From positions 227,839 to 291,838 of the forward strand of contig DGRE01000071.1 of NCBI GenBank assembly GCA_002389905.1: a DNA stretch of 64,000 nucleotides. Reading direction: 5' to 3'. Source of the stretch: Hungatella sp. UBA4396. Its GTDB lineage: Bacteria; Bacillota; Clostridia; Lachnospirales; Lachnospiraceae. The notes under the pieces were generated by a model, which was not told where the DNA came from, searched no databases, and saw nothing but the letters and a program-made list of their open reading frames with translations. Positions 7,839-16,537 of this stretch are shown one piece after another; positions within the stretch are counted from its first letter, which is position 1; each line of letters begins with the position of its first letter. Made by a program: the position numbers and the translations under genes.

Positions 7839-9104
7839 ATGAAACGCGGCATCATATTTTTATTCTTTGCATTCGTTATTTCCATTATATTATCAAGTTG
7901 TGGATCGTCACTTAGCGAAGAAGAACTTCAAAAGCGTGCGGATGATTATTCACTTTTGCTTGAAACTCTTCAAGCAGTGGGGTATGATAACGACTTTAAG
8001 TTGCTTAAAGAGAAAAATTCTATGGAACAGAATTTAAGAAATCTGTGGACGTACTATTTTTCAGACCATGATTTTACTGCCAGAGATATCCGTAAGAATA
8101 CTGAATTGCTGATTTTGCTTGGAAACTTTGACTTCATTGCAGAAGGGCTGAAATCCAAAGCCTCATCCAACAATCCATATTATAACGTTTGGCCGCGTGA
8201 TAGCCAGTATAATACTAAATCAAAAGCAGTGCTGTTCAGCGACGAAGAAGTTCTGTGGCTTATGTTGCTTTTGCCGGACTCTGATATCCCAGAGGAGCAC
8301 TTAGGGTTGAAGGAGGTTTTAGCTGAATGCGGGGAAAACGTTTTAGGGCAAGATTTGTTCGACCCTGGAACAAGCGAGGGCATCTGGTTTTATTATGAAA
8401 AAATATGCCCCGGTTTATTAGAGAAAATAGATCCTGATTTTCCGGATTACTTCTCAAATGAGATTAAAACCGCCTTTAAAAACGCGGACGACGACCTTCA
8501 GAATCGATTTATGCAAGCAATCGACCCTAAAAATTTTAGGAGCATATATTACTCCAAAAGTCCGGCGCGTGTTTTTTCGTTCGACGAAGCGGAAGAGCTG
8601 ATGAAAGAGTTTCCCCCTACAGGCTCGTGGGACGGGGGATATATTCGTGTAGTAGATGATCCTACCTATAGGGAGGGGATTGATAAATATGGGATAAGTG
8701 ACTATAACATTAATACCTCTGTATATGGCGCTTATACATACGCAAGAGAGTCTGATGCTTTGGTTCCTGTAATCAATCCGACGGATGCGCGTTTTGCAGT
8801 TTATGAGGAATACACGGATGGTGAGTATTATGCCACTTATACTGGCAGTAGAGATTTTGATGTATATCTTTTGAACTTAAATATCCGCATAGTGAATTTA
8901 TTAACCGGAGAGGAAATATTCAGCGAGTTGGCACAAAGCAATCCGCCGCCTGACGAAATCTCATGGTCTACTTATAATGGGATTGGTGAATTAAGAATAG
9001 TTGATGGTAAATATTATTACAATGATTTTGATTGGAGTAGGTACGCGGCTGTGATGGAGGGAAACGGTGAAACCTCGGTTTCGTCAATCCGACAGGAACG
9101 GTAA
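7839..9104 (+). CDS. Lipoprotein of unknown function, C-terminus probably altered
   Basis: A 421-aa protein. The first ~21 residues are a signal peptide with a lipobox (IILSSC; Cys at residue 21), so it is predicted to be membrane-anchored outside. The remainder is acidic and soluble with no family I recognise. The start follows a GAGGTGAT ribosome site. The final ~13 residues (GNGETSVSSIRQER) are encoded at the junction with an IS91-like relic, so the original C-terminus may be missing. It follows the DUF6572 gene by 18 bp and may belong to the same immunity module; some immunity proteins are lipoproteins. Confidence 0.55.
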   Translation: MKRGIIFLFFAFVISIILSSCGSSLSEEELQKRADDYSLLLETLQAVGYDNDFKLLKEKNSMEQNLRNLWTYYFSDHDFTARDIRKNTELLILLGNFDFIAEGLKSKASSNNPYYNVWPRDSQYNTKSKAVLFSDEEVLWLMLLLPDSDIPEEHLGLKEVLAECGENVLGQDLFDPGTSEGIWFYYEKICPGLLEKIDPDFPDYFSNEIKTAFKNADDDLQNRFMQAIDPKNFRSIYYSKSPARVFSFDEAEELMKEFPPTGSWDGGYIRVVDDPTYREGIDKYGISDYNINTSVYGAYTYARESDALVPVINPTDARFAVYEEYTDGEYYATYTGSRDFDVYLLNLNIRIVNLLTGEEIFSELAQSNPPPDEISWSTYNGIGELRIVDGKYYYNDFDWSRYAAVMEGNGETSVSSIRQER

Positions 9105-9420
9105 GCGCATAAACGTCATTATCAACGCAAAATGGAGAGCCATGTATGAGTTTAAAGGACATAGAAGTAGAGCGTTCCTGGGAATACTTGACCCCGTAAG
9201 AGGGGCAAAAGCGGCTCTTCCAGCGGAAGGGAACAAACTTCATATGTTCACAATGAGGACAGACATACATGGCATCGCCAAAGGAAGGGTCGTCACAGTG
9301 AATCATCCGGTCAACGTTTTCCATAACGACTTGACGAGGGTGAAGGATGTATAACATTTCTTCATAATGGTATGAAAAGATTCTTTGTAGTATCTTGGAG
9401 CAGAAGATGTTGATTTTATC
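9080..9420 (-). pseudogene. IS91-like transposase, N-terminal zinc-binding fragment
   Basis: On the - strand the frame reads ILQRIFSYHYEEM, then HPRQVVMENVDRMIHCDDPSFGDAMYVCPHCEH, then FRWKSRFCPSYGVKYSQERSTSMSFKLI. This matches the N-terminal zinc-binding domain of clostridial IS91-family transposases (the usual CPxCG is CPSYG here, with one Cys lost). The HUH catalytic part is missing and the homology ends at the 3' end of the upstream lipoprotein gene. It is a dead fragment. Confidence 0.6.
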
Positions 9421-9897
9421 CGATTGGATGAAGCAGCCCATTTTATTCCATCTGCAATGGAGGTGTGGGAAGGCAGACAGACAGGGGCGATTTGATCTGA
9501 TGGAACTACGCTGCTACAGAAGTCTTAAGAATACGAAACGGCTGGAGCGAAGCCTCGGTACATTAGGCGGCACTGAAGGAAATATCATGAGAAAAACGGG
9601 AGACAATGATACCGGAGGACTTATGCTATTTTTGGATTTGCCACGCCGCAGGCCATTTACAACTGGCAGCCGGATGAGTGCCAGTGCCTAATAATAGAAG
9701 ACTGGTGGAATAAACCCTACAAATATCGACCGAAACTTACATATAAACGACATTTAATTACATATTGCCGCTATTTTTCAAAAAAGAAGCTATAATAATA
9801 AAGACTATTCCAGTGATTTAGGTTGAAAAACATATAGCTGCATAATGAAGGGGCAGCATTGGAATAAGAGGGGGAAAAAGAGAATGGAGGAATGCCA
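9421..9897. other. Mobile-element debris without an intact gene
   Basis: Reading-frame fragments can be seen on the + strand, for example LERSLGTLGGTEGN near 9540 and, in another frame, FGFATPQAIYNW followed by IIEDWWNKPYKYRPKL near 9640-9750. Each is short and interrupted by frameshifts. They look like remains of one or two transposase-type genes, but I cannot assign a family. A TATAAT-like box near 9790 precedes the next gene. Confidence 0.35.
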
Positions 9898-10836
9898 ATG
9901 GAAGAAGAGCAGCAGATAGTAAGTGATTGGAAATCCGAATTATTTGTAGGAAAGAATTACTACTATTATAAAAACAAATGGCAGGGTAAACCGGAGCATC
10001 AGAGCTTTACCAGTTGGAACTGGACAGCATTTATTTTTCCGGTTTACTGGCTGGCATACAGAAAGATGTATCTGGAAGCTTTTTTATATGGGCTTATTGC
10101 CCTTGTTGTATGGATCATTCCAGGGGGAGGATTGATCGTTGGTATATTCGCGGGAATATACGCCAATTTTTATTACCGCAAAAAGGCATTGAAAGTTATT
10201 GGGGAAACCTCTGGAATGATGGATGACGAGGCAAGACAGTATATAAACAAACGGGGCGGTACAAGTGTTCCAGGTGTTTTTGTTACTGCAGGCATTACTG
10301 TTTTTCTCGCTATTTCTGTAATCGCCGGACTTGTATTGTTTTCTTCAGGAGAAGAGAAAAATTATTTACGGATTGGGGAGCCCAACACTTTTACAGTATA
10401 TGATGTATCGGTTACTTTTCCTGATGGCTGGAAAGAAACGAAAGAGGAAACTCCTTATGATCTGGAGTGCTTTTCACGCTCGGAAGATTCGGGAACGGGA
10501 ATTTTCATTTATGAAGCAGCAGATGTGGGGGAAGGTGAAGGTCCTGAAGCTATTTTAGAAATGCAGATTGACTACATAGAATCACAGACAAAGAACGTTA
10601 CACTTGTAGAGGAGCTGAAGGATGAGGAGGTTGAAGGCAAAAGAATCAGGACAGTGGTGTATTCTGGTGAGAATACTTTAAGACTTTACTATATTTTTTC
10701 TTTGGTGGAGTTTGAGGAATCTGATAAATTTGTATTTGTACTACAGACCAGCCTTCCAAGCTCCTACAATAGAGAGAAATCCACATTGGCCTGGATAGTA
10801 AGTACCTGTACGCTGAATCAGGAAAATGATTCTTAA
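9898..10836 (+). CDS. DUF2628-type membrane protein with extracytoplasmic C-terminal domain
   Basis: A 312-aa protein. Residues ~40-100 (SWNWTAFIFPVYWLAYRKMYLEA, then two hydrophobic spans) match the DUF2628 pattern of small inner-membrane proteins. A further membrane span lies near residues 125-150. It is followed by a ~160-aa soluble domain (TFTVYDVSVTFPDGWK...) resembling PsbP-like lipoprotein domains. Two ATGs (9892, 9898) compete; GGAGG at 9886-9890 is 1 nt from the first and 7 nt from the second, so 9898 is chosen. Role unknown. Confidence 0.65.
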   Translation: MEEEQQIVSDWKSELFVGKNYYYYKNKWQGKPEHQSFTSWNWTAFIFPVYWLAYRKMYLEAFLYGLIALVVWIIPGGGLIVGIFAGIYANFYYRKKALKVIGETSGMMDDEARQYINKRGGTSVPGVFVTAGITVFLAISVIAGLVLFSSGEEKNYLRIGEPNTFTVYDVSVTFPDGWKETKEETPYDLECFSRSEDSGTGIFIYEAADVGEGEGPEAILEMQIDYIESQTKNVTLVEELKDEEVEGKRIRTVVYSGENTLRLYYIFSLVEFEESDKFVFVLQTSLPSSYNREKSTLAWIVSTCTLNQENDS

Positions 10837-10889
10837 TGGGAACACAGATCTGAAATATAAAAATTTAACTATAACAGGAGATTATAATA

Positions 10890-11669
10890 ATGCAGACATA
10901 TTTTGAAAAGATGAATGAAAGTTACATTGATAAGCACTACCCGGAACGTTCGGTATTTTCTTCTATTAATAAATCCGGTCAGAAAAGTGGAATCGGTGTT
11001 TACGTTCTTCTTGGCGCTTTTGCACTGATGACAGGAGCAGCCATGATCTGGTCAATTAAGAATCTGATGGAATTCATGAAAGAAGGAGAATCGGATATGA
11101 TGGCTCCGGGACTGACTATCATTGGAATCTGTTTTTTACTTTTTGCAGTTTCACTTTTTGGTATAATCATTACAGCAAAACGAAACCGCGCAGGTGTGGA
11201 AGGCCTGATCAAAAAAAGTGCTAAAAACAGCCGGTGCAGTGAAAGTGACATTCGTGAATTTGAGCGTCAGGCAATGGCTTCAGATAGTTATATTCTCAAG
11301 CTTATGGGAACAGCGAAAGCAGTATTGACCGGGAGCAAAGATGGGATATTAACCAGGGATTTTATTTATCTGGACAATGTGAAACATATTATTATGAAGC
11401 GCAGCGATATTATAGGGGCACTCCTTGTACAGCGTACATATTATATTTCTGTAGGAAATTCCAGAAAAGCTGTTAATTATTTAACGGCTACACTGATCTC
11501 AAATAAAGGGATCGACACTCTGGCAGAGGTTACCATTGAGGCGGGAAAAGCACTTTTGGATCTGTTGAAGGAAGAAAATTCACAGATTGATGTAAATGAT
11601 TTTACCGTTATGAACGAAAAAGAATATACAAAATATTGTAAAGAAAAATTTTCTGCTTACCTCAATTAA
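10890..11669 (+). CDS. Two-span membrane protein of unknown function
   Basis: A 259-aa protein. Residues ~35-57 and ~72-95 are hydrophobic helices (GVYVLLGAFALMTGAAMIW and APGLTIIGICFLLFAVSLFGI). A ~160-aa cytoplasmic C-terminal region follows, with strand-rich segments (DGILTRDFIYLDNVKHIIMK, RTYYISVG). It starts 53 bp after the DUF2628 gene with CAGGAGAT upstream and is probably co-transcribed. The C-terminal part could be a PH-like fold, but this is only an impression. Confidence 0.55.
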   Translation: MQTYFEKMNESYIDKHYPERSVFSSINKSGQKSGIGVYVLLGAFALMTGAAMIWSIKNLMEFMKEGESDMMAPGLTIIGICFLLFAVSLFGIIITAKRNRAGVEGLIKKSAKNSRCSESDIREFERQAMASDSYILKLMGTAKAVLTGSKDGILTRDFIYLDNVKHIIMKRSDIIGALLVQRTYYISVGNSRKAVNYLTATLISNKGIDTLAEVTIEAGKALLDLLKEENSQIDVNDFTVMNEKEYTKYCKEKFSAYLN

Positions 11670-11724
11670 ATGTGCATAAAAGTTTGGTTATTGTTTTTCA
11701 TAATTAAAGATTAAGAGAATTCTA

Positions 11725-11767
11725 ATGGAATAATAAAATAAAATCATTTTATTATTCCATTTTTTAG
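11725..11767 (+). terminator. Rho-independent terminator after the membrane-protein pair
   Basis: AATGGAATAATAAAAT pairs perfectly with ATTTTATTATTCCATT around a 6-nt loop, and is followed by TTTT. It is AT-rich but long, and ends the 9898-11669 transcript. Confidence 0.6.
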
Positions 11768-11853
11768 AAAAAAGTAGTAGAATATAAACAATGTAATAAA
11801 ATATGTTTGTTCCAGCAGACTTCTTAATGTTTCAGTAAAATGGAGCTGTCAAA

Positions 11854-11991
11854 ATGGAACAAAAGTGGGGTTATGAGTTAATACAAATGTATAATCTGTC
11901 TGGAGAAAACGGTCTTAAACTTCTGCAGTTCCTGATGACTGAGATATCCAGGCAGGAAAAAGCTGGAGGAGAGAGCGTATGCTTGATATAG
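11854..11991 (+). CDS. Possible 45-aa leader peptide overlapping the LytTR regulator
   Basis: ATG at 11854 with GGAG 9 nt upstream opens a 45-codon frame (MEQKWGYELIQMYNLSGENG...), whose TAG overlaps the first codons of the response regulator by 13 bp. The composition looks protein-like and amphipathic rather than random. It could be a translationally coupled leader, a small regulator or a degenerate fragment. No family is recognised, and there is no AgrD-like cysteine motif in the middle. Confidence 0.3.
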   Translation: MEQKWGYELIQMYNLSGENGLKLLQFLMTEISRQEKAGGESVCLI

Positions 11992-12689
11992 CAGTATGCG
12001 ATGATGAACGTTATCAGTTGGGAAACATGGAATCGCTTCTTGGCAATTTGGGAAAGAAGATTAATCTTTCCATAGAGATTGATACGTATGAATCGGGAGA
12101 GGCCCTGTTGGATTCCATGAGAAAAGGGATGCGGTATGATCTTATTTATCTGGATATTGAACTGAGCGGTATGAATGGACTGGAGACGGCGGAACGGATC
12201 AGAGAAATTGACTGGCATGTTCCTTTGGTTTATGTGACATACCATGATAGTTATATGATAGACACCTTTTGCGTAACACCCAGCGGGTTTATTGTCAAGC
12301 CGGTAGATGCCAGAGAATTTGAAAAAACATTTAAACGTATCTGTAAGAGACTTATGGACAAAGATGAATATTACCGGTTTCAGTACGATAAAAAGCCGTA
12401 CAAAATCCCTCTGCGGGATATCAAATATTTTGAGAGCAATTTAAGGCAGATTGAGATCGTGTGGGAGGGAGGCAGATGCCGCCTCTATAAGAAGATGCAG
12501 GAAATTGAAGAAGAACTGGGAGAGTATGGAAGGCATTTTTTAAGGGTGCACAGGTCTTATCTGGTTAATTACAGTTATGTGGAAAAACTCACATACTATT
12601 ATGTGATGCTGGAGACGGGAGAAAAACTGCCCATAAGTCGTGGGAAAAGAGTGGAGTTGGAAAAGAAGCTGCTTCAGTTATTGGAGTAG
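11979..12689 (+). CDS. LytTR-family response regulator
   Basis: A 236-aa protein. The receiver domain (residues 1-~120) has the acidic pair DD at 8-9, a phospho-acceptor Asp59 (LIYLDIELSGMNG) and a KP motif near 108 (IVKPVDA). The LytTR DNA-binding domain occupies ~135-236 (HFLRVHRSYLVNYSYVEKL). This is the AgrA/VirR/ComE type that controls peptide-signalled or bacteriocin genes. GGAGGAGAG lies 7 nt before the ATG. There is no histidine kinase beside it, so it is an orphan; partner and targets are unknown. Confidence 0.85.
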   Translation: MLDIAVCDDERYQLGNMESLLGNLGKKINLSIEIDTYESGEALLDSMRKGMRYDLIYLDIELSGMNGLETAERIREIDWHVPLVYVTYHDSYMIDTFCVTPSGFIVKPVDAREFEKTFKRICKRLMDKDEYYRFQYDKKPYKIPLRDIKYFESNLRQIEIVWEGGRCRLYKKMQEIEEELGEYGRHFLRVHRSYLVNYSYVEKLTYYYVMLETGEKLPISRGKRVELEKKLLQLLE

Positions 12690-13090
12690 CGGGAACAAGA
12701 CGCTGCAAATGTCCATGGGAGATGTGCAGTCTTTTGGAGCAGAGGCGGCCAAGAAGAGCTTTGTGGAAAATATCGAGAAAATTGAGCTGTTAGTGAAGAA
12801 GGATATTTCGGAAATTTTGATTTATTGAAAGACGGAGATACATCTGATGAAAGTATTTCTTCAGAACAAATAGATTTAAGTTCCATGAAAATCCTGGGTT
12901 ATATTCCTCCAGAAGAACTTTTAGAGGAATATGATACCTATTGCCGCTAACTCTGAATTTAGATCGAGTCCGCTTACTTATAAAAGTCACAAGTCTTCTA
13001 TATCCACATCAGAGATTGATACCTCCATGAAGTATCATACAGCCTGGAGCTGACTCACATTGACGTAAGAAATATTCCCGGAATGGGAAA
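12690..13090 (+). other. Decayed coding debris downstream of the response regulator
   Basis: A frame from ~12700 to 12828 reads MSMGDVQSFGAEAAKKSF and on to LLVKKDISEILIY before a stop. After a one-base shift a second frame to 12950 reads DLSSMKILGYIPPEELLEEY. Neither has a ribosome site. They look like two halves of one frameshifted small gene, family not recognised. Nothing else is seen up to the terminator at 13099. Confidence 0.3.
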
Positions 13091-13098
13091 GAATCCAT

Positions 13099-13143
13099 AA
13101 AAATACCGCTGTCCGGCAGATAACCAGAACAGCGGTATTTTTT
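13099..13143. terminator. Terminator of the amino-acid ABC operon
   Basis: AAATACCGCTGT (13101-13112) pairs with ACAGCGGTATTT (13129-13140), with A-runs on one side and T-runs on the other. It can therefore stop transcription from both directions, mainly the - strand operon ending at 13149. Confidence 0.75.
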
Positions 13144-13148
13144 CAATA

Positions 13149-13871
13149 TTACAAAACCTTTTCAAGAAAGGATTTAGCCCGTTCTGTAGCCGGATTCTTA
13201 AAGAACACATCCGGGGCGGAATCTTCTAAAATCACGCCGTTGTCCAGAAAGCAGATCCGGTCGGAAACCTCTCTGGCAAATCCCATTTCATGGGTCACCA
13301 GCATCATAGTAATACCGGTGTGTGCCAGGCTTTTGATTACCTCTAAAACTTCCTTAACCATCTCCGGGTCGAGAGCAGAAGTAGGTTCGTCAAACAACAT
13401 AATCTCCGGTTCCATAGCCAGAGCCCTGGCAATGGCAACCCTCTGCTTCTGACCGCCTGAAAGCTTGCCTGGATAGACGTCAGCCTTCTCCTTAAGTCCC
13501 ACCCGGTTCAGCAGTTCCATGGCCTTTGCAATAGCCTGTTCCTTTGGAACCCGGTTTACTGCAATGGGCGCATAAATCATATTTTCCAGCACTGTTTTGT
13601 GAGGAAAGAGGTTAAAGAGCTGGAACACCATGCCGATATTTCTGCGGATGGACTGGATATCCGCTTTAGGAGCAGTGATTTCCTTGCCCTGAATGAAAAT
13701 CTGTCCGCTGTCAGGGCGTTCCAGTAAGTTTACACACCGCAGTATGGTGGATTTTCCTGAACCGGAAGGCCCGATCAGGGTGACAACCTGCCCTTTTTCA
13801 ATGGAAAGGTCAATGCCCTTTAAGACCTGGAGCGCTCCGAAATTCTTGTGGACATCATTAAACTTGATCAC
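13149..13871 (-). CDS. Polar amino-acid ABC transporter, ATP-binding protein
   Basis: A 240-aa GlnQ/HisP-type ATPase powering import with the permease encoded just upstream. Walker A is GPSGSGKST (near residue 33), followed by the Q-loop FQLFNLFPH, signature LSGGQKQRVAIARAL, Walker B IMLFDEP, D-loop SALDPE and switch His in LVTHEMG. The start is a GTG at 13871 inside the 3' end of the permease gene (14-bp overlap), with AGGTGG about 10 nt upstream. It is the last gene of the - strand operon SBP-permease-ATPase. Confidence 0.9.
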   Translation of the reverse strand: MIKFNDVHKNFGALQVLKGIDLSIEKGQVVTLIGPSGSGKSTILRCVNLLERPDSGQIFIQGKEITAPKADIQSIRRNIGMVFQLFNLFPHKTVLENMIYAPIAVNRVPKEQAIAKAMELLNRVGLKEKADVYPGKLSGGQKQRVAIARALAMEPEIMLFDEPTSALDPEMVKEVLEVIKSLAHTGITMMLVTHEMGFAREVSDRICFLDNGVILEDSAPDVFFKNPATERAKSFLEKVL

Positions 13872-14523
13872 TTTTGTTTGCCCACCTTTCTACCTGTCCT
13901 CCGATGCCGGAGAGAATCATAACGAGAATATAGTAAATTGCTGCAATGACCAGATAAGGCTCAAAGAACCGGAAGGTCATTACCGTAATCTGGTCGGCGG
14001 CGCGGATCAGCTCCACGGCTCCGATATACGATAAGATAGAAGATTCCTTGAGCAGGGCAATGGATTCGTTGACCAGACTGGGCAGAATGTGCTTGATTGC
14101 CTGGGGAATAATAATATCCTTCATCATTGCCCGGTATCCGATGCCCAGGGACATGGCCGCTTCATACTGGCCCTTGTCCACTGCCTGAATGCCGCCGCGG
14201 AAGATTTCCGATATGTAAGCGGCAGAGTTTAAGCTGAAGGCCAGAATACCCGACTGCACGGCAGTGGTGGGCAGGCCTGTCAGCTGGGGCAGGCCAAAGT
14301 GTATGATACAAAGCTGTACCATCAGCGGCGTGCCACGGAAAATCGAGGTATAAAAGCGTCCGAACAAAGTCAGGGGTTTTAATCCACTGATCTTCATCAA
14401 TGCCAGCAGGATGCCCAGAATAAGGCCGACCACTGCACAGATGCCTGTAATTCTTAATGTAAGCAGCAAACCCTGAAGCAGAAAGGGCCAGTACTGCCAT
14501 ACGTTGCTAAAATCCAAATTCAT
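13858..14523 (-). CDS. Polar amino-acid ABC transporter, permease
   Basis: A 221-aa HisM/GlnP-family inner-membrane subunit. About five hydrophobic spans are seen, starting at residues ~12-35 (FLLQGLLLTLRITGICAVVGLILGILLAL). The cytoplasmic EAA loop (YEAAMSLGIGYRAMMKDIIIPQA) docks the ATPase. AAGGAGT lies upstream of the ATG. A single permease gene suggests a homodimeric channel. Confidence 0.88.
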   Translation of the reverse strand: MNLDFSNVWQYWPFLLQGLLLTLRITGICAVVGLILGILLALMKISGLKPLTLFGRFYTSIFRGTPLMVQLCIIHFGLPQLTGLPTTAVQSGILAFSLNSAAYISEIFRGGIQAVDKGQYEAAMSLGIGYRAMMKDIIIPQAIKHILPSLVNESIALLKESSILSYIGAVELIRAADQITVMTFRFFEPYLVIAAIYYILVMILSGIGGQVERWANKSDQV

Positions 14524-14588
14524 GGCCGAAAACTCCTTTTTCTTAGAGTGTTTCCTTAATAAAATTCCTGCATCCGATGAAGCCGGGA

Positions 14589-15473
14589 TCAGTCAAGGAT
14601 GAACTGATCGCTTAAATGAGCTTTGATGATTTCGTCCAGTTCTCCGTTTTCCATCATTTCCTTTAAGGTGTTGTTAACGGTATCGTAGTATGGAGACTCC
14701 TTGGGAAATGCGATGGCAAAGCAGTCATCGGTCTTATCCAGAAGGCTCATGGAAAGTCCTTCATTGGCCTTTAAGAACTCCAGAGCGCCTGCACCGTCAA
14801 TGATGCATGCATCGGCTCTGCCGCTTTTTACTTCTTCAATACAAGCCGGGCTTCCCTGAATGCCGACACCCTTTACGTTGGGAATGGTTTCAGCTACCTG
14901 CTGATAATTGGTTCCGAAAGCGTAAGCAACTGTCTTTCCGTCAAGAGAAGCCAGGTCCGGATAGTTGTCAGCTGCCTTGTAAACAATGGCATTTCTCGGA
15001 TAGAAGTAAATCTCTGAGAAGTCGGCGCTTTTCTTACGTTCCTCAGTAGGAGCCATGCCGCCGATGGAGAAGTCGATCTGCTTGGACTGCATGGCAGCCA
15101 TCAGGCTCTTAAAGGGCATGTCTACAAATTCTACCTGTCCTCCGTTTTTCTCAACGATTGCACGGATTAAATCCACATTCATGCCCACATTGGTCTTGGC
15201 TCCGTTTGATGCCATTTCAATGGATTCAAATGGAACGAAGGTGGCACTGCAGCCAACCTTGACCGTAACGCCCTCTAAGGCGTTGGAAGCTGCTGCTTCG
15301 GTGGAAGATGATTCAGATGCCTCAGATGCTTCAGCGGAGGTTTCTGATGAAGCCGCTGAGGTAGCAGGTGCCTGAGTAGCGGCAGAGCCGGAACCTGAGG
15401 AACAGCCTGTAATGGTGCCTAAAATGGCAGCGCAGGTCACTAAAGCCGCGCATGTTTTCGTAAATAATTTCAT
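14589..15473 (-). CDS. Polar amino-acid ABC transporter, substrate-binding lipoprotein
   Basis: A 294-aa SBP_bac_3 protein. The chosen start (ATG at 15473, GAAAGGAAAA upstream) gives a signal peptide with lipobox ITGC, then a Ser/Ala/Glu-rich linker (~residues 28-60) and a mature domain typical of glutamine/cystine-type binding proteins (VGCSATFVPFE, VDLIRAIVEKNGG, FKSLMAAMQSKQIDF, GGMAPTEERKKSADFS). The frame runs 21 codons further upstream, but without a ribosome site. The ligand cannot be named. First gene of the operon, divergent from two NodB-fold hydrolases. Confidence 0.85.
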   Translation of the reverse strand: MKLFTKTCAALVTCAAILGTITGCSSGSGSAATQAPATSAASSETSAEASEASESSSTEAAASNALEGVTVKVGCSATFVPFESIEMASNGAKTNVGMNVDLIRAIVEKNGGQVEFVDMPFKSLMAAMQSKQIDFSIGGMAPTEERKKSADFSEIYFYPRNAIVYKAADNYPDLASLDGKTVAYAFGTNYQQVAETIPNVKGVGIQGSPACIEEVKSGRADACIIDGAGALEFLKANEGLSMSLLDKTDDCFAIAFPKESPYYDTVNNTLKEMMENGELDEIIKAHLSDQFILD

Positions 15474-15516
15474 AATTATACTTTTTCCTTTCATTAAATG
15501 TGGTATAAGATACATT

Positions 15517-15545
15517 ATGATATCATAAAAATACACTCAGTTCAA
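15517..15545 (-). promoter_or_regulatory. Predicted promoter of the amino-acid ABC operon with palindrome
   Basis: On the - strand, TTGAAC (15545-15540) and TATCAT (15522-15517) are separated by 17 bp, a sigma-A-type arrangement. A perfect 14-nt palindrome, ttatgatatcataa, at 15515-15528 overlaps the -10 box and could be an operator. Confidence 0.4.
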
Positions 15546-15667
15546 GTATTTATTCATCATTGTTATTTCCGCCAAAGAAGGGGGAGCGGTTGACATGAAA
15601 GGAAAGAACGGATAAAATGATAGGGCTTGGAAAATAAAAAAAATATACATTGAGGAGGCAGACGCAT

Positions 15668-16537
15668 ATGATCGGGCTGCTTGATGGAAAGCAAAATGGC
15701 GAGGGAATCCGCTGGCCGGATGGAAAGCGGATTGCCGTCATGCTTACCTTTGATTTTGACGCTGAATTTTTAAGGATTTCCCGTGCAAAAAGCAAGGGAA
15801 AAGAAATCGGATTCAGCGATTATTCCCGGGGGCAGTACGGCCCTCATGAAGGGATTTACCGCTGTCTGGACATGCTGGATTCCTACGGTGTGCCTGCCAC
15901 ATTCTTCGTGCCAGGTATGGTGGCGGAAACCTATCCGGAACAGGTTAAGGAAATACATCTGCGCGGCCATGAGCTGGCCTGCCACGGCTATATGCATGAA
16001 TCCCAGCGGGGCATTTCCCGGGCAGAGGAAGAGGAAATATTAAAAAAGAGTGAGGAAGCCTTAAAAGCCATCACAGGAAAGCGTCCTGTGGGACACCGGG
16101 GACCGGAGAGTATCATCCATCCATTTACCCCTCAGCTGCTTCATGAGAGAGGATATTTATACAGTTCTTCCATGAAGGACTGTGACTGGGCATATCTTCA
16201 TCAGGTATCCGGAAAAGAAATTCCTTTGGTGGAGCTGCCGGGTGATGTGATGATGGATGACTTTACCTATTATTACTTCACTTTTTCCGATCCGGCTGTA
16301 AGAGCTATGTATGCCAACCGGGAAGTTCTCGGCAACTGGAAGGCGGAATTTGACGGCCTGGCACGTGAGGGAGATAAGATTCTGGTGTTTAAGCTCCACC
16401 CTCAGATGATCGGGCGGGCCAGCCGCATTGATATGGTGGGCGGGCTGGTGGCCTATATGCAGCAGCGGGGGGCATGGATTACTACCTGTGAGCAGGCAGC
16501 CCGCTATGTGCTGGAACAGAATAAGGAGGTGCTGTAA
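15668..16537 (+). CDS. NodB-fold polysaccharide deacetylase / cyclic-imidase-like hydrolase
   Basis: A 289-aa cytoplasmic enzyme (no signal peptide). It opens with RWPDGKRIAVMLTFDFDAE. The metal site is the Asp pair in DFDAE plus HELACHGYMHE (H-x4-H type) and GHRGPES; a late HPQ motif (KLHPQMIGRAS) completes it. This subgroup includes Helicobacter PgdA-like proteins, cyclic-imide hydrolases and PuuE allantoinase, so a small amide or imide substrate is as likely as a glycan. The ATG at 15668 follows GAGGAGG by 8 nt; the longer TTG frame (15650) overlaps that site. Its stop overlaps the next start by 1 bp. Confidence 0.75.
   Translation: MIGLLDGKQNGEGIRWPDGKRIAVMLTFDFDAEFLRISRAKSKGKEIGFSDYSRGQYGPHEGIYRCLDMLDSYGVPATFFVPGMVAETYPEQVKEIHLRGHELACHGYMHESQRGISRAEEEEILKKSEEALKAITGKRPVGHRGPESIIHPFTPQLLHERGYLYSSSMKDCDWAYLHQVSGKEIPLVELPGDVMMDDFTYYYFTFSDPAVRAMYANREVLGNWKAEFDGLAREGDKILVFKLHPQMIGRASRIDMVGGLVAYMQQRGAWITTCEQAARYVLEQNKEVL

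Noticed and set aside
15650..15667. Earlier TTG start of the first NodB-fold hydrolase
   Set aside because: It overlaps the GAGGAGG ribosome site of the ATG at 15668.
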